DNA of 64,000 nucleotides from Primula veris (lineage: Eukaryota; Streptophyta; Magnoliopsida; Ericales; Primulaceae): contig OY821744.1 in assembly GCA_963682055.1 (NCBI GenBank), forward strand, positions 31,286,967 through 31,350,966, given 5' to 3'. Shown here in pieces: positions 33,575-43,524 of this stretch. The notes under the pieces are model-generated. The model was not told the origin of the DNA and did no database searches. It saw nothing but the letters and a program-made list of their open reading frames with translations. How positions within the stretch are numbered: position 1 is the stretch's first letter; the number at the start of each line of letters is the position of its first letter. A program made the position numbers and the translations under genes.

Positions 33575-33810
33575 TAAAAACGATCGGTCGTTTTTTGTTT
33601 CGATCGGTCGTTTTGGAACGAAAATGTTCCAGTGAGTACACCAAAAAAACGATCGGTCGTTTTTTGGAACGATCGGTCGTCTGTTTAAAAACGATCGGTC
33701 GTTTTTACAGACGATCGGTCGACTGTAAATAGGTTACAGAATAGGAATTTTTTGCACTTTACGACACTGATTTGGCAAGAAACAATATATAAAAATACTA
33801 AAATATATGA
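33575..33810 (+). repeat. Direct repeat flanking the 440-codon ORF, right copy, with internal palindrome array
   Basis: It holds about six AACGATCGGTCGTTTT-type units (33590-33725), then the same tail seen at 31340-31440. It sits about 230 bp upstream of the start codon of the 440-codon ORF, so the palindromes could be part of its promoter. Confidence 0.7.
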
Positions 33811-34113
33811 AATTAATCAAATACATATATATTTGTATATTTCACACATCAAACATGCCTAACTCTCGTCGAATGAAACAAAATTGTTCATCATTAAGGG
33901 GTTTTGTAAAAATATCGGCTAGTTGCCTGTTGGTACTTATATATTCAAGTGTAATATCCCCTTTTCGAAAAATTAATATGTTTATCTTCTCAAAAAACAG
34001 TATGAAAAAACACTGAGAATAAATATAGATATTTCATCTTAAAAAAGACAATTACAAGCGGAAAATTAAAATAGTACAAGATACATATTGTCTCGTTTAA
34101 GCTACAGCTAAAA

Positions 34114-36700
34114 TCATAAGCGTCGAGCACGTATTGGATACGGACACTTACGACAATCATGTCCTCGCCCTTGACAACTAGAACATCTCATAAGTGCTCG
34201 TCTCTCCGACTGATCCATACCATTATGAATACGAGTAGATCTTGGACGACCCCTTTCTCTTAAAAGAGTAACATCCGGAAGAAATAATCTATCACATGAA
34301 TCCCAATAGTCTTGATGCCGAAGAGGACAAAATTGCGCCGAGTACGTACCTTCGTATGATTCAAGACTGTAATATTTTACTATGTAAGCTTCCGAATCAA
34401 GACGGTTTGCAGCGCATACGGAAAACACATGTGAACAAGGGATTCCATCACTCTGCCACTTACCGCAATCGCATTGCCAAAGTGAAAAGTCGAAAACTTG
34501 AGTATTGCCTCCCCTGGAATTTCTTGAACTTGTACACACGGAATAAACCCCTCTTTCATAATCGAAAGTAACATTGGTATGACCAATGTCCGACCTACGT
34601 TTCTCTAAAATTTTGAGGATATTGGGACCATATCTTGTGCCGCTGTTTCTCATCCCGATTACTATCTTTTTTCCGCTCGCAAAAATAGTGTACCAACTTA
34701 TAGAAAATAAGCTGCACAGCAGCAGTGATTGGTAAATTACGAGCAGCTTTTAAAACATTATTAAAAATTTCAGCCATGTTTGTGGTCATGTTACCATGTC
34801 GCCTCCCTTTATCATGAAAATATGACCATTTTTCCGCAAGCTCTTTTATCAACCATTGATATGCTTGAGGATTCATCACTTTTATTGATTCCATGATTCT
34901 TTTCAATTTTCTTTCTTGTAATTCCCAAATGGCGTTCTCCACTAACTTGTGTAAGTCAGGATCTCCTTTGAAAGCTTTCTTAAAATTATCCAAAAAATGA
35001 TTTGAACAATATCGATGAACAAAACCTTGACCACGCCAAACTCCTCTCACTGCACTTAGAATACCAGCATGTCTATCCGAAATTAGACAAATATTAACGC
35101 GCTCTTTAATCACATGTCGCATAATGTTACAAAGAAAATAGCTCCACGAAATTGTACTCTCCTCAGCAACAAATGCACAACCAATGGGAAAAACATGATT
35201 ATCTGCATCCGATGCCATGGCCAACAAAATCTTACCTTTATACTTCCCATATAAGTGAGTAGCATCAATAGCGATAACTGGCCTACAATACTGAAATGCA
35301 TCAATAACGGCCTTAAATGTGAAGAAAAATCTGTTCAATACATCAACCACTGGATTTCCTACCACATCGTAAACTGGCGTTGTCTCATAAGAAGCTACGG
35401 TACCGGGATTATACTTTTGAAGCGCTTTCATAAATTTAGGTAACACCTTATACGAGTCTTCCCAATTACCAAATATCTCTGCGATTGCTTTTTGTTTACC
35501 TAAATAAGCTTTTTTGTATGAAACTGACATTTCAAAGCGGGCATTCACAATCTCTTTAACTAATGAAATCTTCATCATAGGATTAGTTGTGATGGCATTT
35601 CGAATGGTTTGGGCAACAAGATTGGAATCTAACTGTGGATGATCAGTTGTAAGCTCGGCATGAATGCATGTATGAGGACCGTTGTACACCGACACTTCAA
35701 AAAATCCATGTTTCTTTCTTAGTAAAGCTCGTAGTTTCCATTTGCATTTTTGAGTTTCGGCCAGTTTACAACGAATTTCCCAAAATTTTGCCTTCGAACT
35801 TTTAGTGCAAAAATGGATGTTACGTTTGATTGACCAAAGTTTTATTCCCTTTTTCAACATTTCTTTATCCCTAAATAAAAGACCAATAAAAGGATCATTA
35901 ACTTGAGGATCCCAAAATCCAGGATACATCATATAATTTCGTCTCTGGTTACTATAATTTTCTTGAGTGTCGAACGGTTCATTAAATAAACTTGACATTG
36001 GTTGATGCATAGGAATTTCATCGAAAATAGTATTATTCGGCCATTGTGACCCACTTGATTGGTCGTTTTCATCCTCATCCATATACAAGCCCATTTCAGA
36101 TGATAATTCTTCGTAGTCAACTTATTGTACATTTTCTTCGTCATCGTCAGACTCGTTTTCGCTAATATTGACGTCCGGATCTTCATCATCTGGTTCATCC
36201 CCAAGTTCTATCGACCAACCAATATTATCTGCCAATCGACACACTGCATCCAAATGTGTCAAATCTGGTTCGTTGTTCTTAGAATATACCTCTGGCATTG
36301 GCTCTTGTCGAATGGGTGTTCTACTTGATGTATCGATTTCATTAGTGGAAAGAATATTATAATACAACCCCTAATCTTGATCAGAAGAGTAAACTTGCTC
36401 AATTTCAACATATAACTCTATAAACGTTCTTCCATTTTCTTCTATTAACTCAAGCATGGTTTCCAACGAATCATTATCATCAACAACCAATCGCATATAT
36501 TTAAACTCAGTAAGTGTAGTCAGATATGGATAACGACATGTTAAACTCAAACGATTTGAAGTCGATGATACATCAAGTTCCTTAAACAATTTTTCCAAAA
36601 TTTGTCGTATGTCGTGTTTCTAGATACCTTAAATTTTTTTTTTATAAGAAATATCATAAGATAACCTATCGCTAATAGTTTCCATCATCGTACCTCCCCA
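34114..36700 (-). pseudogene. MULE transposase, disabled by stops and a frameshift
   Basis: The N-terminal part (about 36680-36371) ends at an in-frame TAG at 36371. A second part, to an in-frame TAA at 36122, is acidic. From 36094 a 499-codon frame holds the Mutator DNA-binding region (LFRDKEMLKKGIKLWSIKRN, CKWKLRALLRKKHG) and the MULE core with AIDATHLYGKYKGK and CLISDRHAGILSAV; the acidic residue in NMAEIFNN is a possible third catalytic position. The frame ends at 34595. A +/-1 shift then opens 34653-34114 with the SWIM zinc finger (CDCGKWQSDGIPCSH) and a CCHC knuckle (CSSCQGRGHDCRKC). All pieces lie in the expected order. At least two stops and one frameshift make the encoded enzyme non-functional in this copy, unless sequence errors are involved. 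Confidence 0.9.
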
Positions 36701-36918
36701 ATAACACATAATTGTAGGATTTTTCATTTCGATAACCACACGGTAAAACTATCAATTTTACTCAAATAATACTCCGACAACACAAAATATTGAGCTTTTA
36801 CCTGTTTTGGAAGAGATCTGAGATTTGCCCTAAAATGATCCAAGAGCTCTGTTTTTTTTATTTTTACAGTAGCTCTGGGAAAAGAGATGAGTTTTTTTAA
36901 ATATGAAGTATTTTTCTG

Positions 36919-37153
36919 AAAAACGACCGATCGAAATGGACAAAACGACCGATCGTTTTTGGCCTGAAAAACGACCGATCGAAATGGACAAAACGACCGA
37001 TCGTTTTTTGTCCAAATTGTTCCAGAGAGTTCATGATAAAAACGACCGGTCGTTTTGACCATTTCGATCGGTCGTTTTTCGAAAGTAGACCATTTTGGGA
37101 ATATTACAGAAAGATAGCCCATTCTGGGATTTTGGGGAAGCCACTGTACCATT
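36919..37153 (-). repeat. Right terminal inverted repeat of the MULE, with palindrome array
   Basis: Reverse complement of 30937-31171 with about ten substitutions and no gaps. It contains six CGACCGATCG/CGATCGGTCG-type units. Confidence 0.92.
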
Positions 37154-37549
37154 TTGGAAAAAAACTCAAACTCCCCTTAAAGAAAACAGTTTTACTCGGA
37201 TTAATTGTTCATCAATTAGGTTGGTATGCGTTAGATTGGATCGAAATTTGAAATTTGAAATTTCACCGATCCAGCACAAACCGAACAATTTTATCCGGAT
37301 TTTACTTCGGATCGGTCCAATCATGCACCAACCCCAACCGCACCCAGCCCTAGCGGTAACTTCGGAACAAACAGTTGCAAATATATAGTACCGGTCTCAA
37401 TTACATAACACTTCACAGTTCTGTGGGTAAATATGTGAAACTATTTAACTCATAGGATGAAATTGAAGTTATCTTCCATATTTAAGCTCGTATTATTCGT
37501 ATATATATATATATATATATATATTCCATTATCGTCTCTCTCTCAAACA
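37154..37549 (+). promoter_or_regulatory. Promoter and leader region of the PRCC-like gene
   Basis: Only about 400 bp separates the MULE end from the PRCC start codon, so the MULE inserted in or beside this promoter. A (TA)n tract of about 12 units lies at 37500-37524, followed by the CT-rich leader TCGTCTCTCTCTCAAACA before the ATG at 37550. Confidence 0.5.
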
Positions 37550-40500
37550 ATGGACTCTCTGTTAGCAAACTACGCCACCTCAGATGAAGAAGATGAAGAA
37601 TACGAAATTCCTAAACCCAAACCTTCTCTTTTCTCCTCTCTCCCACCTCCCAAATCCAATTCTTCACAAACCCTAACCCTAATTTCACCCCCAATTCTTA
37701 ATTCCCAATCAATTAATCAAATTCCAGATAAACCCACTTCTCTTTTCTCCTCTTTACCAAAACCCATCTCTTCAATTTCCCAAATTTCTCCCCCAATTCC
37801 CAAATCCGACCCCCAAAACCCATTACAAGCCCTAACTTCGATTTCACCACCAAACCCTAATTTTGAGACCCAAAATCAAATTAAAGACAACCCCACTTCT
37901 CTTTTTTCTTCTTTACCAAAACCCAGTTCTTCAATTTCCCAATTCTCCCTCCCACCTCCCAAATCAGACCCCTCAAACACTAAAAAAATCGTCCAGATTA
38001 AGCTCCAGATGAAGAAACTGAGTAAGTCGGATGACGACGATGACGAGTACGATGATAGAGAGAGATTAGGGAGAAAGACTGAGTCTTTTGTCCCAGCTCC
38101 TTCCGTTTCGTCGTTTTTATCTAATATATTGCCAGCAGCTAAAAAGTCATCTTCCACATTAGGAGCTTTGCCCTTGGCCTTAGGGTCGGGTCGAAGATCG
38201 ATTGTGGAAACAAGCGTGTCCTTGTCGAATTCGACTAAGTTTAGCACCGATTCTCAAGTGGGTGTTACTTCGAACGAGGTAAATTATAGTGGGTATGAGA
38301 CTAATACAGGATATGAAGTTGGTGGTAGTAATAGTTCGACTAACACAGAATATGAGGCCTATGATGGGAATGTTGGGTATGGAAATTACGATTATTATCA
38401 GGGGTATAATAGTAATTCGGGTTATGGGTCTGCTGAGGTGGCTCAGTCGAGTTTCATTGGTGATAGTGTGATGAAAGTGCCTGGGAAGAGGGGAAGGAGT
38501 GAGATTCCTACAGAGATAGTTGAGGTGAAACAAGATGATTTGACTAAGAATCGGCCTCGTGAGGATCAGGTCAAAAGTACTGGGATTGCTTTCGGGCCTG
38601 CTTATCAGGTAACTAATATCTTTTACCATTAAAAAATTATTTATGCTTTATTTAGGTTATTGTTAGTGATTTGAATGCCCTTGCGTTAGATAGATTTTCT
38701 AAGTGGATGGCAATAACGGCATTTAATAGACAGTTCTACTGTTCTAGTGTGCCGGTGCATAATCTCGGCTGCCTTTGTTAAATTCTGTGAGTTGAGATAA
38801 TATGATTTGAGAACTTATGGAATAAGGTTAAGTATTGCTGCTTGTAAACATCAAGGGGTTAAGGGTGGAGAATGCTAAGCTATTGAAACCTTCTCTCATC
38901 ATGGATTTGAACGGGATGTATATAATGGTGGAACAAGGAGTTTTTTTTGTTTTGTTATTATGGAGGTGATGAAAGAGTCGAAACTGTGTTCTTTTGTTAA
39001 AACACATGGTAAAAATCGGGTTTTGCCTACTCCTAGTTTCTTTCCTGGCTGTATCTACTTGATGATTATGGTCACTCGTCACATTCTGAGATACAAGTAG
39101 GTTTTTGGTGGGCCGGGTCAACTTAAAGTAAGTGAGGCAAACCAATTATAACGCAAGAGGAAGAGTCCTTTTGGGGGCCACCCTAAAATTTTAAAAAATC
39201 AATAATGAAATCTTAGTTACTAGGTCTACTATGTTCAGGCTCGACCCATCTACCTAAAAATTCCTCAATACAAGACTGCAGCTTTCTAGGAACTCCATGG
39301 ACTAATCTATAAATGCCATAAGGCTATCACTAATAATAAAAAATATACTCCTATATGATTTAGATTGTGCCTGCTACTTTGGTTGAAGTTTCCTTTGAGT
39401 ACTGGAACTATTATTAACTCTTTTCAGCGCTACTTAGTAACAAATGTGACAATGGATACCCTTAAGTAATGTCTGGTGCTACTATCACAGTTCAACACTT
39501 TACCTTTAGTCCTCTGATTCCTTTTGAAATTGATACAGGATCACTATTGTTGATCATGTAACTGACCAGGCCTTAGCCCCTTCATCTGTTTTCTTTGTTA
39601 CTAGAGATATATGTCATTGATTGTGATACCGCGTATCAAATAGTTACTAATGGCCTTGCTTGCTTTTAACTTCGTAACAAAAAAAATGTGTAGAGCTAGT
39701 AAAGCTGCTAAAGAGTTTACTTTATTTCTCTGTGCTTTCAGAATATTTTTTGTAGTGTACAAATTTTGAAACCATAATCGGTTTGGTTCAGTATACGTAT
39801 TCTCATGTTTTCAGCTTAAATAAAATATTGTATCTTGCAAAAGAGGGGTTAAGGGTGGACAATGCTAAGCTATTGAAACCTTCTCTTGTCATGGATTTGA
39901 ACGGATGTATATAATAAGGGAACGAGTTTTTTGTTGTTATTATGGAGGTGATGAAAGAGCCTGAACTGTGTTCTTTTGTTGAAACACATTGTAAAAATCG
40001 GTTTTTTCTTAGCATAGGGATACTACAGTATGTATGCAGGGGGTTAGCCTACTCCTAGTTCATCTCCTGGCTGTATCCACATATGATCACTCTCGTTATT
40101 CTGAGATATAAGTAGATTTTGGTGGCCTGGGTCAACTTAAAGTAAGTGAAGCAAACCAATTACAACCCAAGAGGAAGAAACCTTTGTGGGGGCCACCCTA
40201 AATTTAAAAACTATAACATCGAAATCTTATTTGCTAGGTCTACTATCATCAAGCGTAGACCCGGTCTACCTAAAAATTGTGTAGAGCTAGTGTAGCTGCA
40301 AAAGAGTTTACTTTATTTCCTCTGTTGGTGCTTTCAAAATATCATTTGTAGTGTACAAGTCTTGAACCCATGACCGGTTTGATTCAGTATACAGGTGCTC
40401 ATGTTTTCTTAGGAATAATCAGTTTGCTCTCTTCTTCTCTTCTTAAGACTGTTTTATTGATTATTGATCCGTTTGATTTGGTGTATGAGTTATGTATTAG

Positions 40501-41046
40501 AACTCACATTCGAGAATATGCTATAAGAGGCTACAATCAGCATAAGGTTCCAGTTATTTGCAGCTTGTTCGACATATATAATCAGCATAAGGCTACAATT
40601 GATTATTGATCCGTTTGATTTGGTGTATGAGTTATGTATTAGAATTCACATTCGAGAATATGCTATAAGAGGCTACAATCAGCATAAGGTTCCAGTTATT
40701 TGCAGCTTGTTCGACATATATAATCATATTACTAGAAAACTATGCACGTATACATACAGTAGAGTATAGACGCCCCGTGTGTTCAGTCGTGTATATTACT
40801 TGTTTGTTAAGTGAAGTGGTTTCTCATGTAACTCTATGCATACAAATAGTTTTTTTTTTCAAATCTTGATGATTTCTTTATGTGTAGCCGGTCTCAACCA
40901 AGGGAAAGCCTTCAAAGCTGCAGAAGAGGAAGCATCAAATTGGTTCATTGTATTTCGACATGAGGCAAAAAGAGTCGGAGCTTGCTGAGCGTCGTTCCAA
41001 AGGCTTTCTTACAAAAGCCGAAACACAAGCAAAGTATGGGTGGTGA
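37550..41046 (+). CDS. PRCC-like proline-rich nuclear protein, two exons
   Basis: Exons: 37550-38608 and 40888-41046, in phase, giving 405 aa. It starts MDSLLANYATSDEEDEEYEI, typical of plant PRCC-family proteins. Residues about 25-165 are Pro/Ser-rich, with three partial repeats of LFSSLPKP. An acidic/basic mixed segment follows. About 245-295 is Gly/Tyr/Asn-rich. The conserved C-terminus is in exon 2: KRKHQIGSLYFDMRQKE, AERRSKGFLTKAETQAKYGW. Human PRCC is a nuclear protein linked to splicing factors and the mitotic checkpoint; the plant role is not established. I take the ATG at 37550, not the upstream in-frame ATG at 37457, because the latter would add residues translated from the TA microsatellite. 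Confidence 0.9.
38845..40285. repeat. Two diverged direct-repeat copies in the PRCC intron
   Basis: About 38845-39265 and 39842-40275 match over some 420 bp, sharing GGTTAAGGGTGGA, TTATGGAGGTGATGAAAGAG, GGGTCAACTTAAAGTAAGTG and GGGGGCCACCCTAAA. A second pair, 39688-39815 and 40279-40400, shares GTGTAGAGCTAGT and AAGAGTTTACTTTATTTC. The nesting shows at least one segmental duplication and a later insertion or loss of about 400 bp. Confidence 0.85.
40457..40725. repeat. Near-identical tandem duplication with a 142-bp period in the PRCC intron
   Basis: Copies begin with TTATTGATCCGTTTGATTTG at 40461 and 40603 and end with GACATATATAATCA. I see a single mismatch (ACTCAC versus ATTCAC), so the duplication is recent. 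Confidence 0.92.
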
Positions 41047-42184
41047 GAGATTTGGCATGTTTTGCTTTCTTGAAATGATCGAGGAGCGATTTTCTTTCTC
41101 CCTCCCTACGGAAGTGAACACTAATGTCACAACTTTGTGGAAATACCTCTTTCCCTTTCTCTATCAATGGGTTGCAAAATCGTGCACTATATAGGCTTAG
41201 AGGAGTTTAGGTTCTAAGTATGGAAATTGAACCAAGGGCAGTTTTGATATTAACTTGGGGATTGCAAAAAAGATGGAGTGAGGAAATCTGTAGCTGTGAA
41301 CATGTGATTCAAGTAAAATTTTATTTTCATAGGAAGTTATATGGTTGGGACTTGGGAATGGTAATTGTTCAAATGTTTCTAGTTACAAGGAATTCTGATA
41401 TCATATTCATGTGTATGGTTTGCTCTCATTTCTTTTTCCACACAGAAATTAGAATTGCAGTTTTTACAAGCTTAAATGCAACCCGACTTGATCCACACTT
41501 GGGAAGTTGGGAGCACAAATATTTGTTATGTAAAATTGTACTCTTATTAGTCCCCAATTCCCATATTATTCATGGTTGGAATGTTTCGTTTTGTATACTA
41601 CGACTACATTTTAAAAGTTTTCATCAATGTTCTTCAGCTTGTGTATTTGTCTTTCCTCTCCATTAGATGTAGTAAAAGTCCTATAATAACTTATAAGTGG
41701 CCAAATCGAAATGTTGAGCAAAAAGAAAAGGTAGAAAATGATTCCCCGTAAACGAGTTAAAACTCCTTATCAGACGACAGAACAAGCCTGTAAATAATGA
41801 CAGGAGTAACTTATTACCTTCAAGTTCTCATGAAGTTGTTAATTTAGTTAGTATTGTAACACTTCAGTAAATTTCTATTGGATGATACTTTCATTATTTT
41901 GTACCATCAAGTATTGCACTGATATAAACAATAGTGATCTCTAAAATCGGCTAAACACGAATGTATCTTTGATTCAACACCGGAATCGTCCTGCCAAGTA
42001 AAGGTGCATGGTGAAATTACAAATTCCACGTTTTCTAAACATTAAGTAGAAATAAAGCCAAAAAAATCTAAGGAATGATGGAGTATTGATACAAAATTAC
42101 GAAATCATTGGCTTATGTTTTTGTTTTTACTCAAAATTCTAAAATCACGTATGTATACAGATTTCAGCCTATATTTCGTGTATT
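41047..42184. other. PRCC 3' UTR and intergenic DNA
   Basis: A 148-codon open frame at 41220-41666 has no family features and no start context I trust. Nothing else is recognised. Confidence 0.5.
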
Positions 42185-42740
42185 TAAAAAAAAAAAAAAA
42201 GTAGCATATGGATGTCTCGTTGTTGGGAATTAGCATGTGTGAATTTAAAAAAAAAATCTAGCATGTGGATATTTCGTTGTTGAAATTAACATGTGTGGAT
42301 TAAAAAAAAAATTAGCACGTGGATATCTTGTTGTTGGGAATTAATATATGTGAATTTAAAAAAAAAATAGCATGGGGATATCTCGTTGTTGGAAATTAAT
42401 GTGTGAATTTAAAAAAAAATTAGCATGTGCATATCTCGTTGTTGGGAATTAACATGTGTGAATTTAAAAAAAATTAGCATATGGATACCTCGTTGTTGAA
42501 ATTAACATGTGTGAATTAAAAAAAAAACCAGCATGTGGATATATCGTTGTTGGAAATTAGCATGTGTGAATTTAAAAAAATGTAGCATGTTGATATTTCG
42601 TTGTTGGGAACTAGCATCTGTGAATTTTAAAAAAAATAGAATGTGTATATCTCGTTGTTGGGAGGTAGCATGTGTGAATTTAAAGATAAAAAATTAAAAA
42701 TTAACATGTGTGAATTAAAAAAAAAACTAGCATGTGTGAC
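42185..42740. repeat. Minisatellite, about ten units of 54-60 bp
   Basis: Each unit contains TAGCATGTGGATATCTCGTT, GTTGGGAATTA and CATGTGTGAATTTAAAAAAA, with the A-run varying from 6 to 14. The array shows gradual divergence and a decayed right end. It is non-coding, between PRCC and the PPR gene. Confidence 0.93.
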
Positions 42741-42870
42741 GGGTGACCATTAGATTGAAAAGCTTGTAATTCTGATTTACGGTTTACTTATTTATTTATT
42801 TATTATTATTATTTATTGATTTTTTTTTAAAAAAAAATCATAAAAAATTATTAAAAATCGTAATAAATAT

Positions 42871-43191
42871 GAAAATAGTTATACTACTTAAAAAGTGAGT
42901 AAAAAATATTTCAAATTTAATTTTTAAATTTTTTAAATTTTTTTAGTCTTTTTTATTAATTTTTTTAATCTTTTATTGCTACTTTTTAGAAAAAAAGACT
43001 ACAAAAATTGTAAAATTAACAAAACATGCTTGGAAAAGTTATATATTAATTTTACAGCCATGTTGTATTGATTTTACAATTTTTATAGTATTTTTTGTAA
43101 AAAGTAGCAATAAAAGAAAAAAATGTAATAAAAATTAATTAAAAAAATTAGAATTAACTTTGAAATATTTTTAATTAGTATAACTATTTTT
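42871..43191. repeat. AT-rich foldback (inverted repeat), about 320 bp
   Basis: The left arm starts AAAATAGTTATACTACTTAA and the right arm ends TTAGTATAACTATTTT. Internal parts also pair, for example ATTGCTACTTTTTA with AAAAAGTAGCAAT. Its composition is almost pure A and T. It may be a MITE; termini are not typical of a named family. Confidence 0.6.
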
Positions 43192-43217
43192 GAATTTATT
43201 ATCTTCAACCTCTTCTC

Positions 43218-43264
43218 TCTCTCTCTGTTTACACACACTGACACACACACACACACACACACAC
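43218..43264. repeat. CT- and AC-rich microsatellite
   Basis: A TCTC run (about 43210-43227) is followed by an AC run (about 43240-43264). Confidence 0.85.
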
Positions 43265-43524
43265 TAACAACAATTACGACCAAGACATGTTAACTTCCTT
43301 ATATTTGGTAGGAGAAGCCATTTATACCAGGTGTTTTTTTCCCTTCTTTTGCACACCATATGTTTGATAAAATGCCTATCTTACTTTGAATTCTCATTAC
43401 CTCCTTTTTTTTAATGCAAATATTGAGCTTTTAAGCTCTACAAAATATTAAAAAAAAAAAACATCGTCTTTTTGCATATGTAACTCCGAATCGGGGCATA
43501 AATAACACGCTTTACCCTCGTAGC

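Larger units (their letters stand above)
30937..37153 (-). mobile_element. Mutator-like element (MULE) with long TIRs, 6.2 kb
   Basis: Inverted repeats of 235 bp (30937-31171 and 36919-37153) begin AATGGTACAGTGGC at each outer end and differ at about ten positions. Inside lie a MULE transposase remnant (34114-36700, minus strand) and a 440-codon ORF (32020-33342, minus). Dense CGATCGGTCG arrays occur in both TIRs and once internally. A 9-bp target duplication was not found at these borders, so the true ends may lie some bases further out. Long TIRs and a MULE-domain transposase support the class. Confidence 0.85.

Noticed and set aside
30920..37170. A 9-bp target duplication flanking the MULE
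   Set aside because: I compared the flanks at several possible terminus positions and found no convincing 9-bp match, so none is claimed.
37457..37549. Upstream in-frame ATG at 37457 as the PRCC start
   Set aside because: It would add about 31 residues translated across a TA microsatellite (repeated Tyr-Ile). The ATG at 37550 gives the family N-terminus MDSLLANYATSDEEDEE.
41220..41666. 148-codon open frame downstream of PRCC
   Set aside because: No family resemblance, erratic composition, and it lies in the probable PRCC 3' UTR and beyond.
42185..42740. CRISPR-like appearance of the 42.2-kb repeat
   Set aside because: The whole unit repeats with gradual divergence and there are no unique spacers, so it is a minisatellite.
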